A stretch of DNA of 11,727 nucleotides from Anaerolineaceae bacterium (GCA_003524305.1 DQHW01000009.1:107723-119449), one strand, 5' to 3'; positions 1 through 6,396 are shown, numbered from the stretch's first letter. Program-made: numbers and translations. Notes: generated from the letters alone by a model not told the origin.

Positions 1-343
1 AAAACGACTACCCATTTAATAAGAAATCCAATCACATTTTTTGAAAACGTCACCCCACAATATGGATGGTGGCTAAAACGACTCACCGGATAATATTAGA
101 ATATTTGTTCTGTTTTTAATTATAAACCCCATGTCAAGCCCTTTAGGCGGACAGATTATTAGCGTTTTGTTGGAAACGCTGAAAAAAAGAGCCGAGAGCT
201 AAGAACCATAAAATTAACGGTTTTGACGGTACTCGATTCTCTGTTCACGGATTTTTGAATTTGCTCTATAATTAACTTATTCATCTTGGGGGATTATTGT
301 TGACAGACGTTTTTATTCATCCAATCATTAGAAAAGAGAAAAA
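1..343. other. AT-rich intergenic region left of the first gene
   Basis: No convincing coding region is visible in the first 343 bases. Three similar motifs beginning AAAACG occur at 1-13, 44-56 and 75-87; the first and third share AAAACGACT and all three are followed by a C-rich stretch. A small perfect hairpin lies at 161-180 (AGCGTTT, 6-base loop, AAACGCT). It is not followed by a T-run on either strand, so it does not look like a terminator. A promoter candidate at 244-272 is listed separately. A gene entering from the left edge is not evident. Confidence 0.5.
244..272 (+). promoter_or_regulatory. Candidate sigma-70-type promoter for the 344-769 gene
   Basis: TATAAT at 267-272 is a perfect -10 hexamer. 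TTCACG at 244-249 matches TTGACA at four of six positions, with a 17-base spacer. Transcription would start near 279, giving a leader of about 65 bases before the ATG at 344. A second -35-like TTGACA lies at 300-305 but has no good -10 partner at the right distance. The call rests on sequence match only. Confidence 0.45.
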
Positions 344-769
344 ATGAGAATCCTGTTTGGTATCCTTCTCCTCCTTCATGGTTTCATCGTCTGTGCACAA
401 TCCTCTGCAAGCTTCAAACCTATTGGCGGCACCCCCAACCCGGCGTGGATGGGCTGGTTCCCCGTCAACCTCGGCCAATCGTTGCCTTTTGCGAAACTTG
501 GTATCGAACAAGCCGCCGGCGTTAAGGCACTCGGCATTCTCTGGCTCATCGCCGGTATCACCCTCGTTCTTGCTGCCCTCGCGGTGCTGCATTTTCTCAT
601 TCCCCTCCCCTGGTGGCGCGTCCTTGCCATCCTCGGAGCCAGCCTGTCCCTTCTAATGCTTGTCTTATACTTTCATCCCTTTTACCTCATCGGCTTCAGC
701 GCTAGCCTGATCTTGCTGATTGCCCTGCTCTCCAAAACCTGGGAGGCTTTGCCTAATCTTGGATTGTAA
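344..769 (+). CDS. Small multi-pass membrane protein of unknown function
   Basis: The 141-residue protein is strongly hydrophobic. The N-terminus (about residues 1-20) is a membrane segment or uncleaved signal. A polar loop containing GGTPNPAWMGWFPVNLG (about 29-45) follows, then three more hydrophobic segments at about 62-84, 90-110 and 112-130, ending in a short polar tail. The loop is rich in Pro, Gly and Trp and probably lies outside the membrane, or packs against it. I do not recognise the family; no catalytic motif is visible. The start at 344 is preceded by a purine run (AGAG at 335-338, five bases upstream), a weak Shine-Dalgarno site. The gene stands alone and converges with the nuclease-like gene on the other strand, sharing the hairpin at 824-862. 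Its GC content resembles the kinase operon more than the AT-rich block that follows. Confidence 0.75.
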   Translation: MRILFGILLLLHGFIVCAQSSASFKPIGGTPNPAWMGWFPVNLGQSLPFAKLGIEQAAGVKALGILWLIAGITLVLAALAVLHFLIPLPWWRVLAILGASLSLLMLVLYFHPFYLIGFSASLILLIALLSKTWEALPNLGL

Positions 770-823
770 ATTATTTTTAAATCCAAGTTCGACAATCTGC
801 TGGAGAGGTAAGACAAAATACTA

Positions 824-862
824 CCCTAACAAGATTTTGACTAACCTTGTTAGGGTTTCTTA
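824..862. terminator. Bidirectional intrinsic terminator between convergent genes
   Basis: CCCTAACAAG (824-833) pairs perfectly with CTTGTTAGGG (846-855) around a 12-base loop. On the plus strand the stem is followed by TTTCTT. On the minus strand it is followed by TAGTATTTTGTCTT, the more T-rich tail. Its position between the ends of two convergent genes fits a shared terminator, somewhat better for the minus-strand gene. Confidence 0.75.
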
Positions 863-869
863 AAGATAA

Positions 870-1475
870 TTAATTAACAAAAACACGGTTTACTTCAAGC
901 AAGACATCTGAATATAAAATTGCTTTTCTACAAATATCCCTCAATGGATGAAGAGAAATCGATTGCCGCTCAGAACACAATTCATCCAATATCTTCGTAG
1001 CCACAACATAAAACTCCCATTGCGATACATCCAAAGGGTTCACTGTGCGTTTATCTTGATGAGCGAGCAAACAAAAGACATACACATCCGCCCAACGCTG
1101 AGCGGGTTCATTTTGCATCCTGCCGTTCAAATCAAATTTTTTGGTTTTTCCGATTCCAAATTTGATTTCCGACAGCCGCGTCTGGTTCCAACTTTGAAGA
1201 TATGCGGCAGATTTGACTTCCACTTTGATTCCATCCGGGGTAATCAGATCATAAGTCGCCCATTCTTCTCTCGGTTTTTCGATTTTGATACCCAATGCGG
1301 TAGCCACAAGAAATTCTGCAAATATGCCCCTCGCAGCATTACTCAGCAAATCAGAATTGCCCCAGCGCCAGAAATCAAGCAAAGAGAAATCTAATTGCTT
1401 GTCCCCATTGATTAATGGTTCATTTCCGCTTTTCAGGGTTGGTTTTTGATCAGTCAAGTCCATGATGCCCACCAT
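870..1475 (-). CDS. PD-(D/E)XK nuclease-like protein (orphan)
   Basis: The 201-residue protein carries the layout of the PD-(D/E)XK endonuclease fold. An N-terminal helix has Glu54 in ARGIFAEFLVATALG (48-62). A strand with Asp76 follows (WATYDLITPDG), then Glu86-Val-Lys88 in IKVEVKSAAYLQSW. Later strands (DVYVFCLLAH 130-139; WEFYVVAT 153-160) complete a plausible central sheet. I recall similar stand-alone proteins, usually annotated hypothetical, in Chloroflexota and other bacteria, but cannot name the family. DNA cleavage is inferred from the fold; no DNA-binding domain, methyltransferase or specificity subunit is adjacent. The start at 1475 has AGGT a few bases upstream; the in-frame Met5 (codon start at 1463) is an alternative with GGTGGG in front. 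It is divergently arranged with the lipoprotein gene, and both are AT-rich relative to the kinase operon. Function in defence or repair is only a guess. Confidence 0.7.
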   Translation of the reverse strand: MVGIMDLTDQKPTLKSGNEPLINGDKQLDFSLLDFWRWGNSDLLSNAARGIFAEFLVATALGIKIEKPREEWATYDLITPDGIKVEVKSAAYLQSWNQTRLSEIKFGIGKTKKFDLNGRMQNEPAQRWADVYVFCLLAHQDKRTVNPLDVSQWEFYVVATKILDELCSERQSISLHPLRDICRKAILYSDVLLEVNRVFVN

Positions 1476-1495
1476 TATTACCTGAGATTATCGAA

Positions 1496-1509
1496 CAATT
1501 ATATAATTG
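1496..1509. promoter_or_regulatory. Palindrome with overlapping divergent -10 boxes
   Basis: CAATTATATAATTG is a perfect 14-bp palindrome in the 74-bp gap between two divergent genes. It contains TATAAT on the plus strand (1502-1507) and on the minus strand (1503-1498). These lie 42 bases before the lipoprotein start and 22 bases before the nuclease-like start. Good -35 partners are lacking on both strands, so this may instead be a dimeric regulator site or only AT-rich DNA. Confidence 0.35.
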
Positions 1510-1538
1510 ATTGAAGTATAGGGCTTTTCTAAATCGTT

Positions 1539-1547
1539 AAGGTGGGG
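1539..1547 (+). promoter_or_regulatory. Shine-Dalgarno site of the lipoprotein gene
   Basis: AAGGTGGGG ends two bases before the ATG at 1550, with its AAGGTG core about five bases upstream. It is the only strong ribosome binding site here and supports this start. Confidence 0.7.
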
Positions 1548-1549
1548 TA

Positions 1550-2131
1550 ATGAATAAAATTAAACAAATTAATTTTTTCCTTGGTAGTTTAGTTCTCTTT
1601 ATGTGGGCTTTAACTGGTTGTACAAATACAATTTCTACCCAAATTTCAACCGTACCACCTGTTTGTGTAAATCTTGAAATCTACTCCTCGGTCATTGAAC
1701 AACAAATGCAATATTTACCTGGTTGGGCATACGTTGGTGAAACCGATGGGTTCAGTCAATTCCGCTGGATTTACCAAAACACAATCGGCACCCATTCTTT
1801 AAACACCGTTTTAACACCAGATGGTTGTATATGTGCTACAAAGGCAGAAAGTCAATTTCATTTTGGTGATCGGGAAGAGAATTTGGTTGGATTACTTGAA
1901 GGGGCCGCGGTTGTGCCAATTTCAGATCTCAATTTCACAGCAAAATGGCTTGAACCAAAGATTGCCATTCAATGTACAATCGCTAATATTTTTCACCGCA
2001 CCTACAATGCAGAATCAACAATGAAAGATGGCACCACCTGGAAATTAACTTGCTCAAGACCAGTTGGCGACACAAATGCAGAATCCACGTATAACTTTTC
2101 AGTGACAACACCAGATTGTCTTGTTCCGTAA
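1550..2131 (+). CDS. Predicted lipoprotein, cysteine-containing, unknown function
   Basis: The 193-residue protein starts with a classic lipoprotein signal: basic MNKIKQ, a hydrophobic stretch (about 8-20) and the lipobox Leu21-Thr22-Gly23-Cys24. Cys24 would be lipidated and the mature protein tethered outside the cytoplasmic membrane. The mature part has six further cysteines (39, 93, 95, 142, 168, 190), an even number compatible with disulfides in an exported domain. A recognisable domain is not seen; the segment LPGWAYVGETDGFSQFRWIY (56-75) is rich in aromatics. Similar residues recur around MKDGTTWKLTCSR (158-170), suggesting a beta-rich fold. The gene is AT-rich like the divergent nuclease-like gene. 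No terminator hairpin was found after its stop. Confidence 0.75.
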   Translation: MNKIKQINFFLGSLVLFMWALTGCTNTISTQISTVPPVCVNLEIYSSVIEQQMQYLPGWAYVGETDGFSQFRWIYQNTIGTHSLNTVLTPDGCICATKAESQFHFGDREENLVGLLEGAAVVPISDLNFTAKWLEPKIAIQCTIANIFHRTYNAESTMKDGTTWKLTCSRPVGDTNAESTYNFSVTTPDCLVP

Positions 2132-2473
2132 TAATAATTGCGTTTTCTAAAGTTTAGTATAAATTTTATTGCCCCCTTTTGACAAATGTATTATAATATA
2201 ATTATAGAACATTTATTCTTATATTCTTTGCCCTTGCATCCCTACTGAGTCGTTATAGTCGAATTGATTTTAATTGTTTTTTTGAACGAAAATGCCTGTG
2301 GAAACAAACCTTTACCAGTAGAAAGATTCGTTTTCTTTGTTTTTGATTTTTTCCTAAAACAATAACGAATCAAATTTGATCTCAATTTGAGGCAAAATAT
2401 GATTCGAATTCAAAAAACAAATAAAACAAAGGTTTTCTCCGCGGGCTTGGCGACTTGGCGAGAGATAACATGG
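2132..2473. other. AT-rich intergenic region with inverted repeats
   Basis: No credible gene is present. GATTCGTT (2325-2332) is matched by AACGAATC (2364-2371), an 8-bp inverted repeat around a T-rich 31-base loop. It runs directly into the 12-bp palindrome ATCAAATTTGAT (2369-2380). A consensus-like promoter at 2179-2208 points into this region. The function is unknown; a small RNA is possible but has no supporting terminator. Confidence 0.4.
2179..2208 (+). promoter_or_regulatory. Consensus-like promoter facing a geneless stretch
   Basis: TTGACA at 2179-2184 is a perfect -35 hexamer. TATAGA at 2203-2208 follows after an 18-base spacer and keeps the first four -10 bases. The nearest real gene downstream starts at 2794, so the transcript would either have a leader of nearly 580 bases crossing the tandem repeats or be a non-coding RNA. 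AT-rich DNA produces chance matches, so the call is tentative. Confidence 0.35.
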
Positions 2474-2708
2474 GTTATCCAAATTGAGCGTGGGCGAATG
2501 CGATTCGCCCTTACAAGAAATTTACGTGGTGGTTTATCGAAGGATGGGGTTATCCAAATCGAGAGCGGGCGTATCGCGATACGCCCCTACAAGGAATTTT
2601 TGTGGTGGTTTGTAGAGTGAGATGGTTATCCAAATTGAGCGAGGGCACAGCGCGCTGTGCCCCTACACGAAAATGACGTGGTGGATTGTAGAACAACGGG
2701 GTTATCCT
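2474..2708. repeat. Three tandem ~76-bp repeats with variable palindromic stems
   Basis: Units begin with GTTATCC at 2474, 2549 and 2625, and a fourth truncated unit starts at 2701, giving periods of 75, 76 and 76 bases. Each unit has a conserved left flank (GTTATCCAAAT plus GAG), a palindrome, then CCC(C/T)TACA and GTGGTGG. The palindromes are at 2492-2510 (GGGCGAAT, GCG loop, ATTCGCCC), 2567-2586 (GGGCGTATCG/CGATACGCCC) and 2643-2662 (GGGCACAGCG/CGCTGTGCCC). Stem sequences differ between units while pairing is kept. Related copies occur near 11001 and at the right edge, so this is a dispersed intergenic family. Confidence 0.9.
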
Positions 2709-2719
2709 AAATAGGGTTT

Positions 2720-2746
2720 TTTCGTGCCTTTCGTGTATTTCGTGGT
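2720..2746 (+). repeat. Three tandem 9-mers, TTTCGTGNN
   Basis: TTTCGTGCC, TTTCGTGTA and TTTCGTGGT follow each other without a gap. They end 47 bases before the kinase start. I recall similar TTCGTG-rich intergenic strings in many bacterial genomes, so this may be a dispersed repeat rather than an operator. Its position upstream of the operon leaves both readings open. Confidence 0.6.
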
Positions 2747-2772
2747 TAAAAAGGTTTTTTATTTAAATCGAA

Positions 2773-2778
2773 TATACT
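2773..2778 (+). promoter_or_regulatory. Candidate -10 box of the kinase operon
   Basis: TATACT lies 15 bases before the kinase ATG, so transcription would begin only about eight bases before the start codon. A matching -35 is not obvious. No Shine-Dalgarno sequence precedes the ATG, consistent with an almost leaderless mRNA. This remains an inference. Confidence 0.3.
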
Positions 2779-2793
2779 TAACCTCAATCACCT

Positions 2794-5430
2794 ATGGACG
2801 CATTGCAGTTCTCCGTCACACCTTATTCCTTTAACGCCCTGGCACTGTTTATCATCGGCCTGGCGGGGATGTTGTATTTGCTGGGTCTCAAGACCAAAAC
2901 CAGCGCCATCCATGCCATGAAGCTGGTGATGGCCGGTTTCACCCTGGGCATGGCCAGTTGGCTGGCGAATAACATCGTCTTTTGGGGCAGCGCGCTCATC
3001 CCCTTCACCGAGGCCTGTGTGGTCGTCAGTATCGCAGTGGTGATCCTTCTTGCCTACCGCTATCCGCAGCCAGTCAAATCGCTTGAAGCCCGACTGCTGA
3101 GCTCGTTTGCCGCCCTGGTGGCTCTGGCCGCCCTCTTTTTCAGTCTGCACTACGCCCTTCAATTTTTCTTCACGCGCGGGGCCGCCATGTCGCCGCTGCC
3201 TGCGTTTTTCTGGATATTGAACCCGCTCATCTCGGTGCTGGCCGTGCTGGTTTGTCTGCGCCGCACCTTCATGCTGCAAAGCAGCCTGCGGACGGGCGGC
3301 TGGCGCGACACCCTGTCTGCGCTTTGGCGTCCGGCGATCCGTCCGGTGCGCTTGCTGCGCAACTTCTCTTTAACGGTTGCGGTGGGCATGGTGCAGGGGC
3401 TTGTCTCTGCCCTCGATGGAGTGATCCAGTTTCCACCGATGCTGGCCAGCCTGCTGATCAATCTCTCACTGGGCTTAATGTTCGTGGTGTTGGTCTACTC
3501 GATTTTTGATCTGACGGATGAACAGCCGCGCTTGATCGTGCGCCTGGTGGGGCTGTCTCTGGTCACCGTGCTGGGCATTGCGGGGATTGTCGGTACGTAC
3601 ACCTTCGACCTGGCGTCGGAATCCGTTTATGCGCAGGTACATTCTGATGTGGCTTTGACCCGGTCCGCTCTCAGTGCGGGAAGTTCCGCAGAATGGCCCG
3701 AAAATGTAGCGTACGTCCTCGCCGGCTCAGCGGAAGAAACCGCCGCCACATCAAACCTGAGTCTGCTCTACGCCCAACCTGGCGTTAAGACCGAACCCCT
3801 GCTCACTGAACCTCTTTCGCAGGCTGTCCCTCCTGTGTGGGGCTATTTTATAAACTTGAAAGCGATATGTCCAGGCGTCAGCTTCGCGCAGCTCAGCTTG
3901 CGCTACGGCAGCCATCCGCCTGGCAGCTACTATCAGTATGTGGGATGCCCGGTCACGCAAGGCGGCCAGAATTATGAGATCGGTTTCAGCACGGCAAAAA
4001 TGGATCAGGCCTTCCAGGCCAAAAGCCGCTGGGTTTGGGCGCTGATTTTATTCAGCAGTCTGCTCGTTATGGGCGTCTTTCCACGCTTTTTCCGCGCCAG
4101 CCTGATTCGTCCGCTGGAGCGGCTGTCAGATGGTGTGCGCCAGGCGGATGGCGGCGATCTTGAGGTTTCGGTGCCCGTCACCTATCAAGACGAGGTCGGC
4201 TTTTTAACCACCGCTTTCAATAAACTGATTGCTTCACTAAAAGATGAACTGGCCCAACGCCAGCGCGTTGAAGCGGAACTGCGCCAGCTCAACCTGACCC
4301 TCGAGCAGCGCGTGGCCGACCGCACCCGTGAACTCGAAGCCCTCTACGATGTCTCCGCAGCCGCCAGCCAGGCCCACGATTCATCCAGCCTGCTGAACAG
4401 CATGCTTGAACGCAGTCTGGCGGCGCTCAACAGTTCCGCCGGTTTCATTTTGCTTCTGGAGGATGACACCTTGCATCTGGCAGCCGGTCGCGGCCTGCCG
4501 GCAGGCTGGTCTGAAGCCCTGGCCTCCGCCAGCGCGGAGCAGACGCTTTTCGAAACCGCGCTTAAAGAATCCGTGCCCCTGCTCATCCCTGACCTGAACC
4601 GCGAACTGCGCGCGCCTGACTTTATGCGCAGCGGCAAGCCGCTGACGCTGCTGCTTGCACCCCTGATTGCCGACGGCAAGGCGCTGGGGCTGATGGGGCT
4701 GGCGCGCGCCGCCAGACGCGATTTCGACCTGGACGAGGTGGCGCTGCTGGTTTCGATCATCAGCCAGGTAGCCTCCGCGGTGCAAACGGACCGGCTGCGC
4801 CAGTTGGCCCAACACGCCACGGTCTTTGAAGAACGCCAGCGCCTGGCCCGCGACCTGCACGATTCCGTCACCCAGTCGCTCTACGGCCTGGCCACCCTGA
4901 CCGAAGCCGGAAAAATGCGCCTCGAAGCCGGGGATGTCGCGGCCAGCTCCCATTATTTGACGCGCATCGGACAGACCGCCCGTCAGGCCATCCGCGAGAT
5001 GCGCCTCTTCCTGCATCAACTGCGTCCGCTGGTGTTGGAGAAGGAAGGGCTGGTCGGCGCGCTTGAACTGCGGCTGGCCGCCGTGGAGGGCCGTTCAGAC
5101 GTCCGCGCCACGCTTGAAGCGGATGAGCAGCTTAACCTGCCGCCGCAGGTCGAAACCGCGCTCTATCACATCGCCCAGGAAGCGCTGAACAACGCGCTGA
5201 AACACTCTGCCGCCAGCGTCGTGAGCGTCCGCTTGACGCGTGCTGAGCAGGGGGCGCTGCTCGAGGTCGAGGATAACGGCTGCGGCTTTGACCCTGAGCA
5301 TGTGGAGAGCGGCGGTATGGGGCTTGAGAATATGCGTGTACGGGCTGCCGCCATCGGCGCGGTCCTTGAAATCCAATCCAAAAAAGAGCACGGAACCCGC
5401 ATCAGGGTTCAGTTGGAGCGATTGCCATGA
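2794..5430 (+). CDS. Membrane sensor histidine kinase, NarL/LiaS type, with HAMP and GAF
   Basis: This 878-residue kinase senses a signal at the membrane and phosphorylates the regulator encoded immediately downstream. Residues 1-270 hold about eight hydrophobic segments. An extracytoplasmic domain (about 271-410) has two cysteines, Cys359 and Cys385, that could form a disulfide. A last membrane helix (411-430) leads into a HAMP domain (431-484), a coiled coil (about 478-515), a GAF domain (about 515-665), then HisKA_3 with the phosphoacceptor His689 in ERQRLARDLHDS. The ATPase domain shows the N-box (EALNNALKH, 796-804), DNGCGFD (827-833), GGMGLENM (840-847) and HGT (866-868). All catalytic motifs are intact. 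The multi-helix N-terminus plus a second external loop is larger than in typical LiaS/NarX kinases. The start lacks a Shine-Dalgarno site. The stop overlaps the regulator start (ATGA), so the pair is translationally coupled. The signal is unknown. Confidence 0.93.
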   Translation: MDALQFSVTPYSFNALALFIIGLAGMLYLLGLKTKTSAIHAMKLVMAGFTLGMASWLANNIVFWGSALIPFTEACVVVSIAVVILLAYRYPQPVKSLEARLLSSFAALVALAALFFSLHYALQFFFTRGAAMSPLPAFFWILNPLISVLAVLVCLRRTFMLQSSLRTGGWRDTLSALWRPAIRPVRLLRNFSLTVAVGMVQGLVSALDGVIQFPPMLASLLINLSLGLMFVVLVYSIFDLTDEQPRLIVRLVGLSLVTVLGIAGIVGTYTFDLASESVYAQVHSDVALTRSALSAGSSAEWPENVAYVLAGSAEETAATSNLSLLYAQPGVKTEPLLTEPLSQAVPPVWGYFINLKAICPGVSFAQLSLRYGSHPPGSYYQYVGCPVTQGGQNYEIGFSTAKMDQAFQAKSRWVWALILFSSLLVMGVFPRFFRASLIRPLERLSDGVRQADGGDLEVSVPVTYQDEVGFLTTAFNKLIASLKDELAQRQRVEAELRQLNLTLEQRVADRTRELEALYDVSAAASQAHDSSSLLNSMLERSLAALNSSAGFILLLEDDTLHLAAGRGLPAGWSEALASASAEQTLFETALKESVPLLIPDLNRELRAPDFMRSGKPLTLLLAPLIADGKALGLMGLARAARRDFDLDEVALLVSIISQVASAVQTDRLRQLAQHATVFEERQRLARDLHDSVTQSLYGLATLTEAGKMRLEAGDVAASSHYLTRIGQTARQAIREMRLFLHQLRPLVLEKEGLVGALELRLAAVEGRSDVRATLEADEQLNLPPQVETALYHIAQEALNNALKHSAASVVSVRLTRAEQGALLEVEDNGCGFDPEHVESGGMGLENMRVRAAAIGAVLEIQSKKEHGTRIRVQLERLP

Positions 5431-6083
5431 GCGAAAAACCGCTGCGAATTTTGATTGCCGATGACCACGCCATCGTCCGCGAAGGGCTTGAAGCCATCTT
5501 GAGCGCCCAGCCGGATCTCACGCTGGTGGGCATGGCCGCCAACGGGCTTGAAGCCGTGGCACTGGCCGCCGAGCTGAAGCCGGATGTGATCTTGATCGAC
5601 TTGATGATGCCCAAAATGGATGGGTTGGCTGCGATCCAGGCGATTCGCGCGGCGAATCCGCAGGCCTGCATTTTGGTGCTGACCAGTTTTGCCGACGATG
5701 AACGGGTCTTTAAAGCCATCAAAGCCGGCGCGCTGGGCTATTTGCTCAAAGACACCCTGCCCCACGATTTGCTCAAAGCGATTCGCGAGGTGGCGCGGGG
5801 CGAGGTTTCACTGCACCCCGAGATCGCGCGGCGCATGCTGCGTGAGATCCATCAGCCCGCCGCCAATCCGCTGGACGAACTGACCGAACGCGAACGCGAG
5901 ACCCTGCGCCTGATCGCCGAAGGCCTCTCGAACCAGGAGATTGCACAAAAGATGGGGATTCACGAGAATACCGTGGCCAAATACGTCAGCGCGCTGCTGG
6001 GCAAACTGTCGCTCACCAGCCGCACCCAGGCCGCGCTTTACGCCGTCCGCAGCGGGGTGGTGAAAAACCCACCTAATTCGTAA
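5427..6083 (+). CDS. NarL/FixJ-family response regulator
   Basis: The 218-residue protein is the cognate regulator of the overlapping kinase. The receiver domain (about 6-122) keeps every key residue: acidic pair Asp12-Asp13, phosphoacceptor Asp58 in ILIDLMMP, Thr86 in LVLTS and Lys108 in YLLKD. A LuxR-type helix-turn-helix (about 150-210) contains LTERERETLRLIAEGLSNQE and the recognition-helix region HENTVAKYVSALLGKL. It should bind DNA as a phosphorylated dimer; its target promoters are unknown. GGAG at 5415-5418, eight bases before the ATG and inside the kinase gene, supports the start. Upstream regions in this window, including the palindromes before 2794 and 6408, are candidate targets only by position. 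Confidence 0.95.
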   Translation: MSEKPLRILIADDHAIVREGLEAILSAQPDLTLVGMAANGLEAVALAAELKPDVILIDLMMPKMDGLAAIQAIRAANPQACILVLTSFADDERVFKAIKAGALGYLLKDTLPHDLLKAIREVARGEVSLHPEIARRMLREIHQPAANPLDELTERERETLRLIAEGLSNQEIAQKMGIHENTVAKYVSALLGKLSLTSRTQAALYAVRSGVVKNPPNS

Positions 6084-6324
6084 ACTTTCTCTCGTAAGGT
6101 GGCGTCAACGTCCCAACAAGGGATCATTTCAATTAATCATTGTGAATGGGACGTTGACCCACCATAAACCAAAAATATAAGGCAGACCCCCGCGGTTTTG
6201 GCGATCATCGGAAAGTTTGATTACCAAACCGCGGGGGTCCTGGTCCAAAGAGAACACCGGGAATCTCAGGTGAACTGCACCCCAGAGCAAAGACTTCTTA
6301 TTAAGAGGTCTTTGCTCTTTTTTA
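6084..6324 (+). ncRNA. Structured region with three long hairpins; possible 3' UTR or small RNA
   Basis: Three strong inverted repeats follow the regulator stop in series. The first is 6098-6115 with 6147-6163 (about 17 pairs, one bulged C, 31-base loop). The second is 6185-6201 with 6224-6239 (GACCCCCGCGGTTTTGG against its complement, 16 pairs, one bulged T, 22-base loop). The third is the terminator at 6284-6323. No credible protein is encoded. Read as RNA, the region would be a highly structured tail of the kinase-regulator message, or a separate small RNA ended by the terminator. The first two stems also resemble dispersed palindromic repeats. The RNA reading is an inference. Confidence 0.35.
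6284..6323 (+). terminator. Strong intrinsic terminator after the kinase-regulator operon
   Basis: AGAGCAAAGACTTCTT (6284-6299) pairs with AAGAGGTCTTTGCTCT (6303-6318) across a three-base loop, 16 pairs with one G-T wobble. A run of six Ts (6318-6323) follows. This is a textbook rho-independent terminator and separates the operon from the receiver-like gene at 6408. Confidence 0.92.
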
Positions 6325-6350
6325 GCAGCATTCGCGAAGTTTTTAACCAG

Positions 6351-6396
6351 AGCAAAACCGAAGTTATGTGCATTACCAAACGATGCACGCTTTGCT
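6351..6396 (+). promoter_or_regulatory. Two-tier hairpin in the leader of the receiver-like gene
   Basis: An outer pair AGCAAA (6351-6356)/TTTGCT (6391-6396) encloses an inner pair GTGCAT (6368-6373)/ATGCAC (6383-6388) with a nine-base loop. It ends 11 bases before the ATG at 6408, where no clear Shine-Dalgarno site is seen. It could affect translation or be a dyad for a DNA-binding regulator. The stems are short and could be chance. Confidence 0.3.

Noticed and set aside
161..180. AGCGTTT/AAACGCT hairpin as a terminator for a gene entering from the left
   Set aside because: No T-run follows the stem on either strand and no upstream gene is visible.
948..1394. Open frame of 148 codons on the plus strand opposite the nuclease-like gene
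   Set aside because: The minus-strand protein has a coherent nuclease motif pattern; the plus-strand translation has none and lacks a ribosome binding site.
2387..2620. Short plus-strand open frame of 77 codons before the kinase
   Set aside because: It is made largely of the tandem hairpin repeats, and its protein simply translates the repeat unit twice.
2474..2708. Tandem repeats considered as a CRISPR array
   Set aside because: Here the variable part is a short palindrome inside a longer conserved unit, not unique spacers between identical short repeats, and no cas gene is present.
4381..5019. Open frame of 212 codons on the minus strand inside the kinase gene
   Set aside because: It overlaps the GAF and HisKA regions of an intact kinase, and its composition is that of a GC-bias shadow.
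6269..6283. GGTGAACTGCACCCC as a possible insertion-sequence end
   Set aside because: It resembles some IS3-type termini from memory, but there is no matching inverted end, transposase or target duplication nearby.
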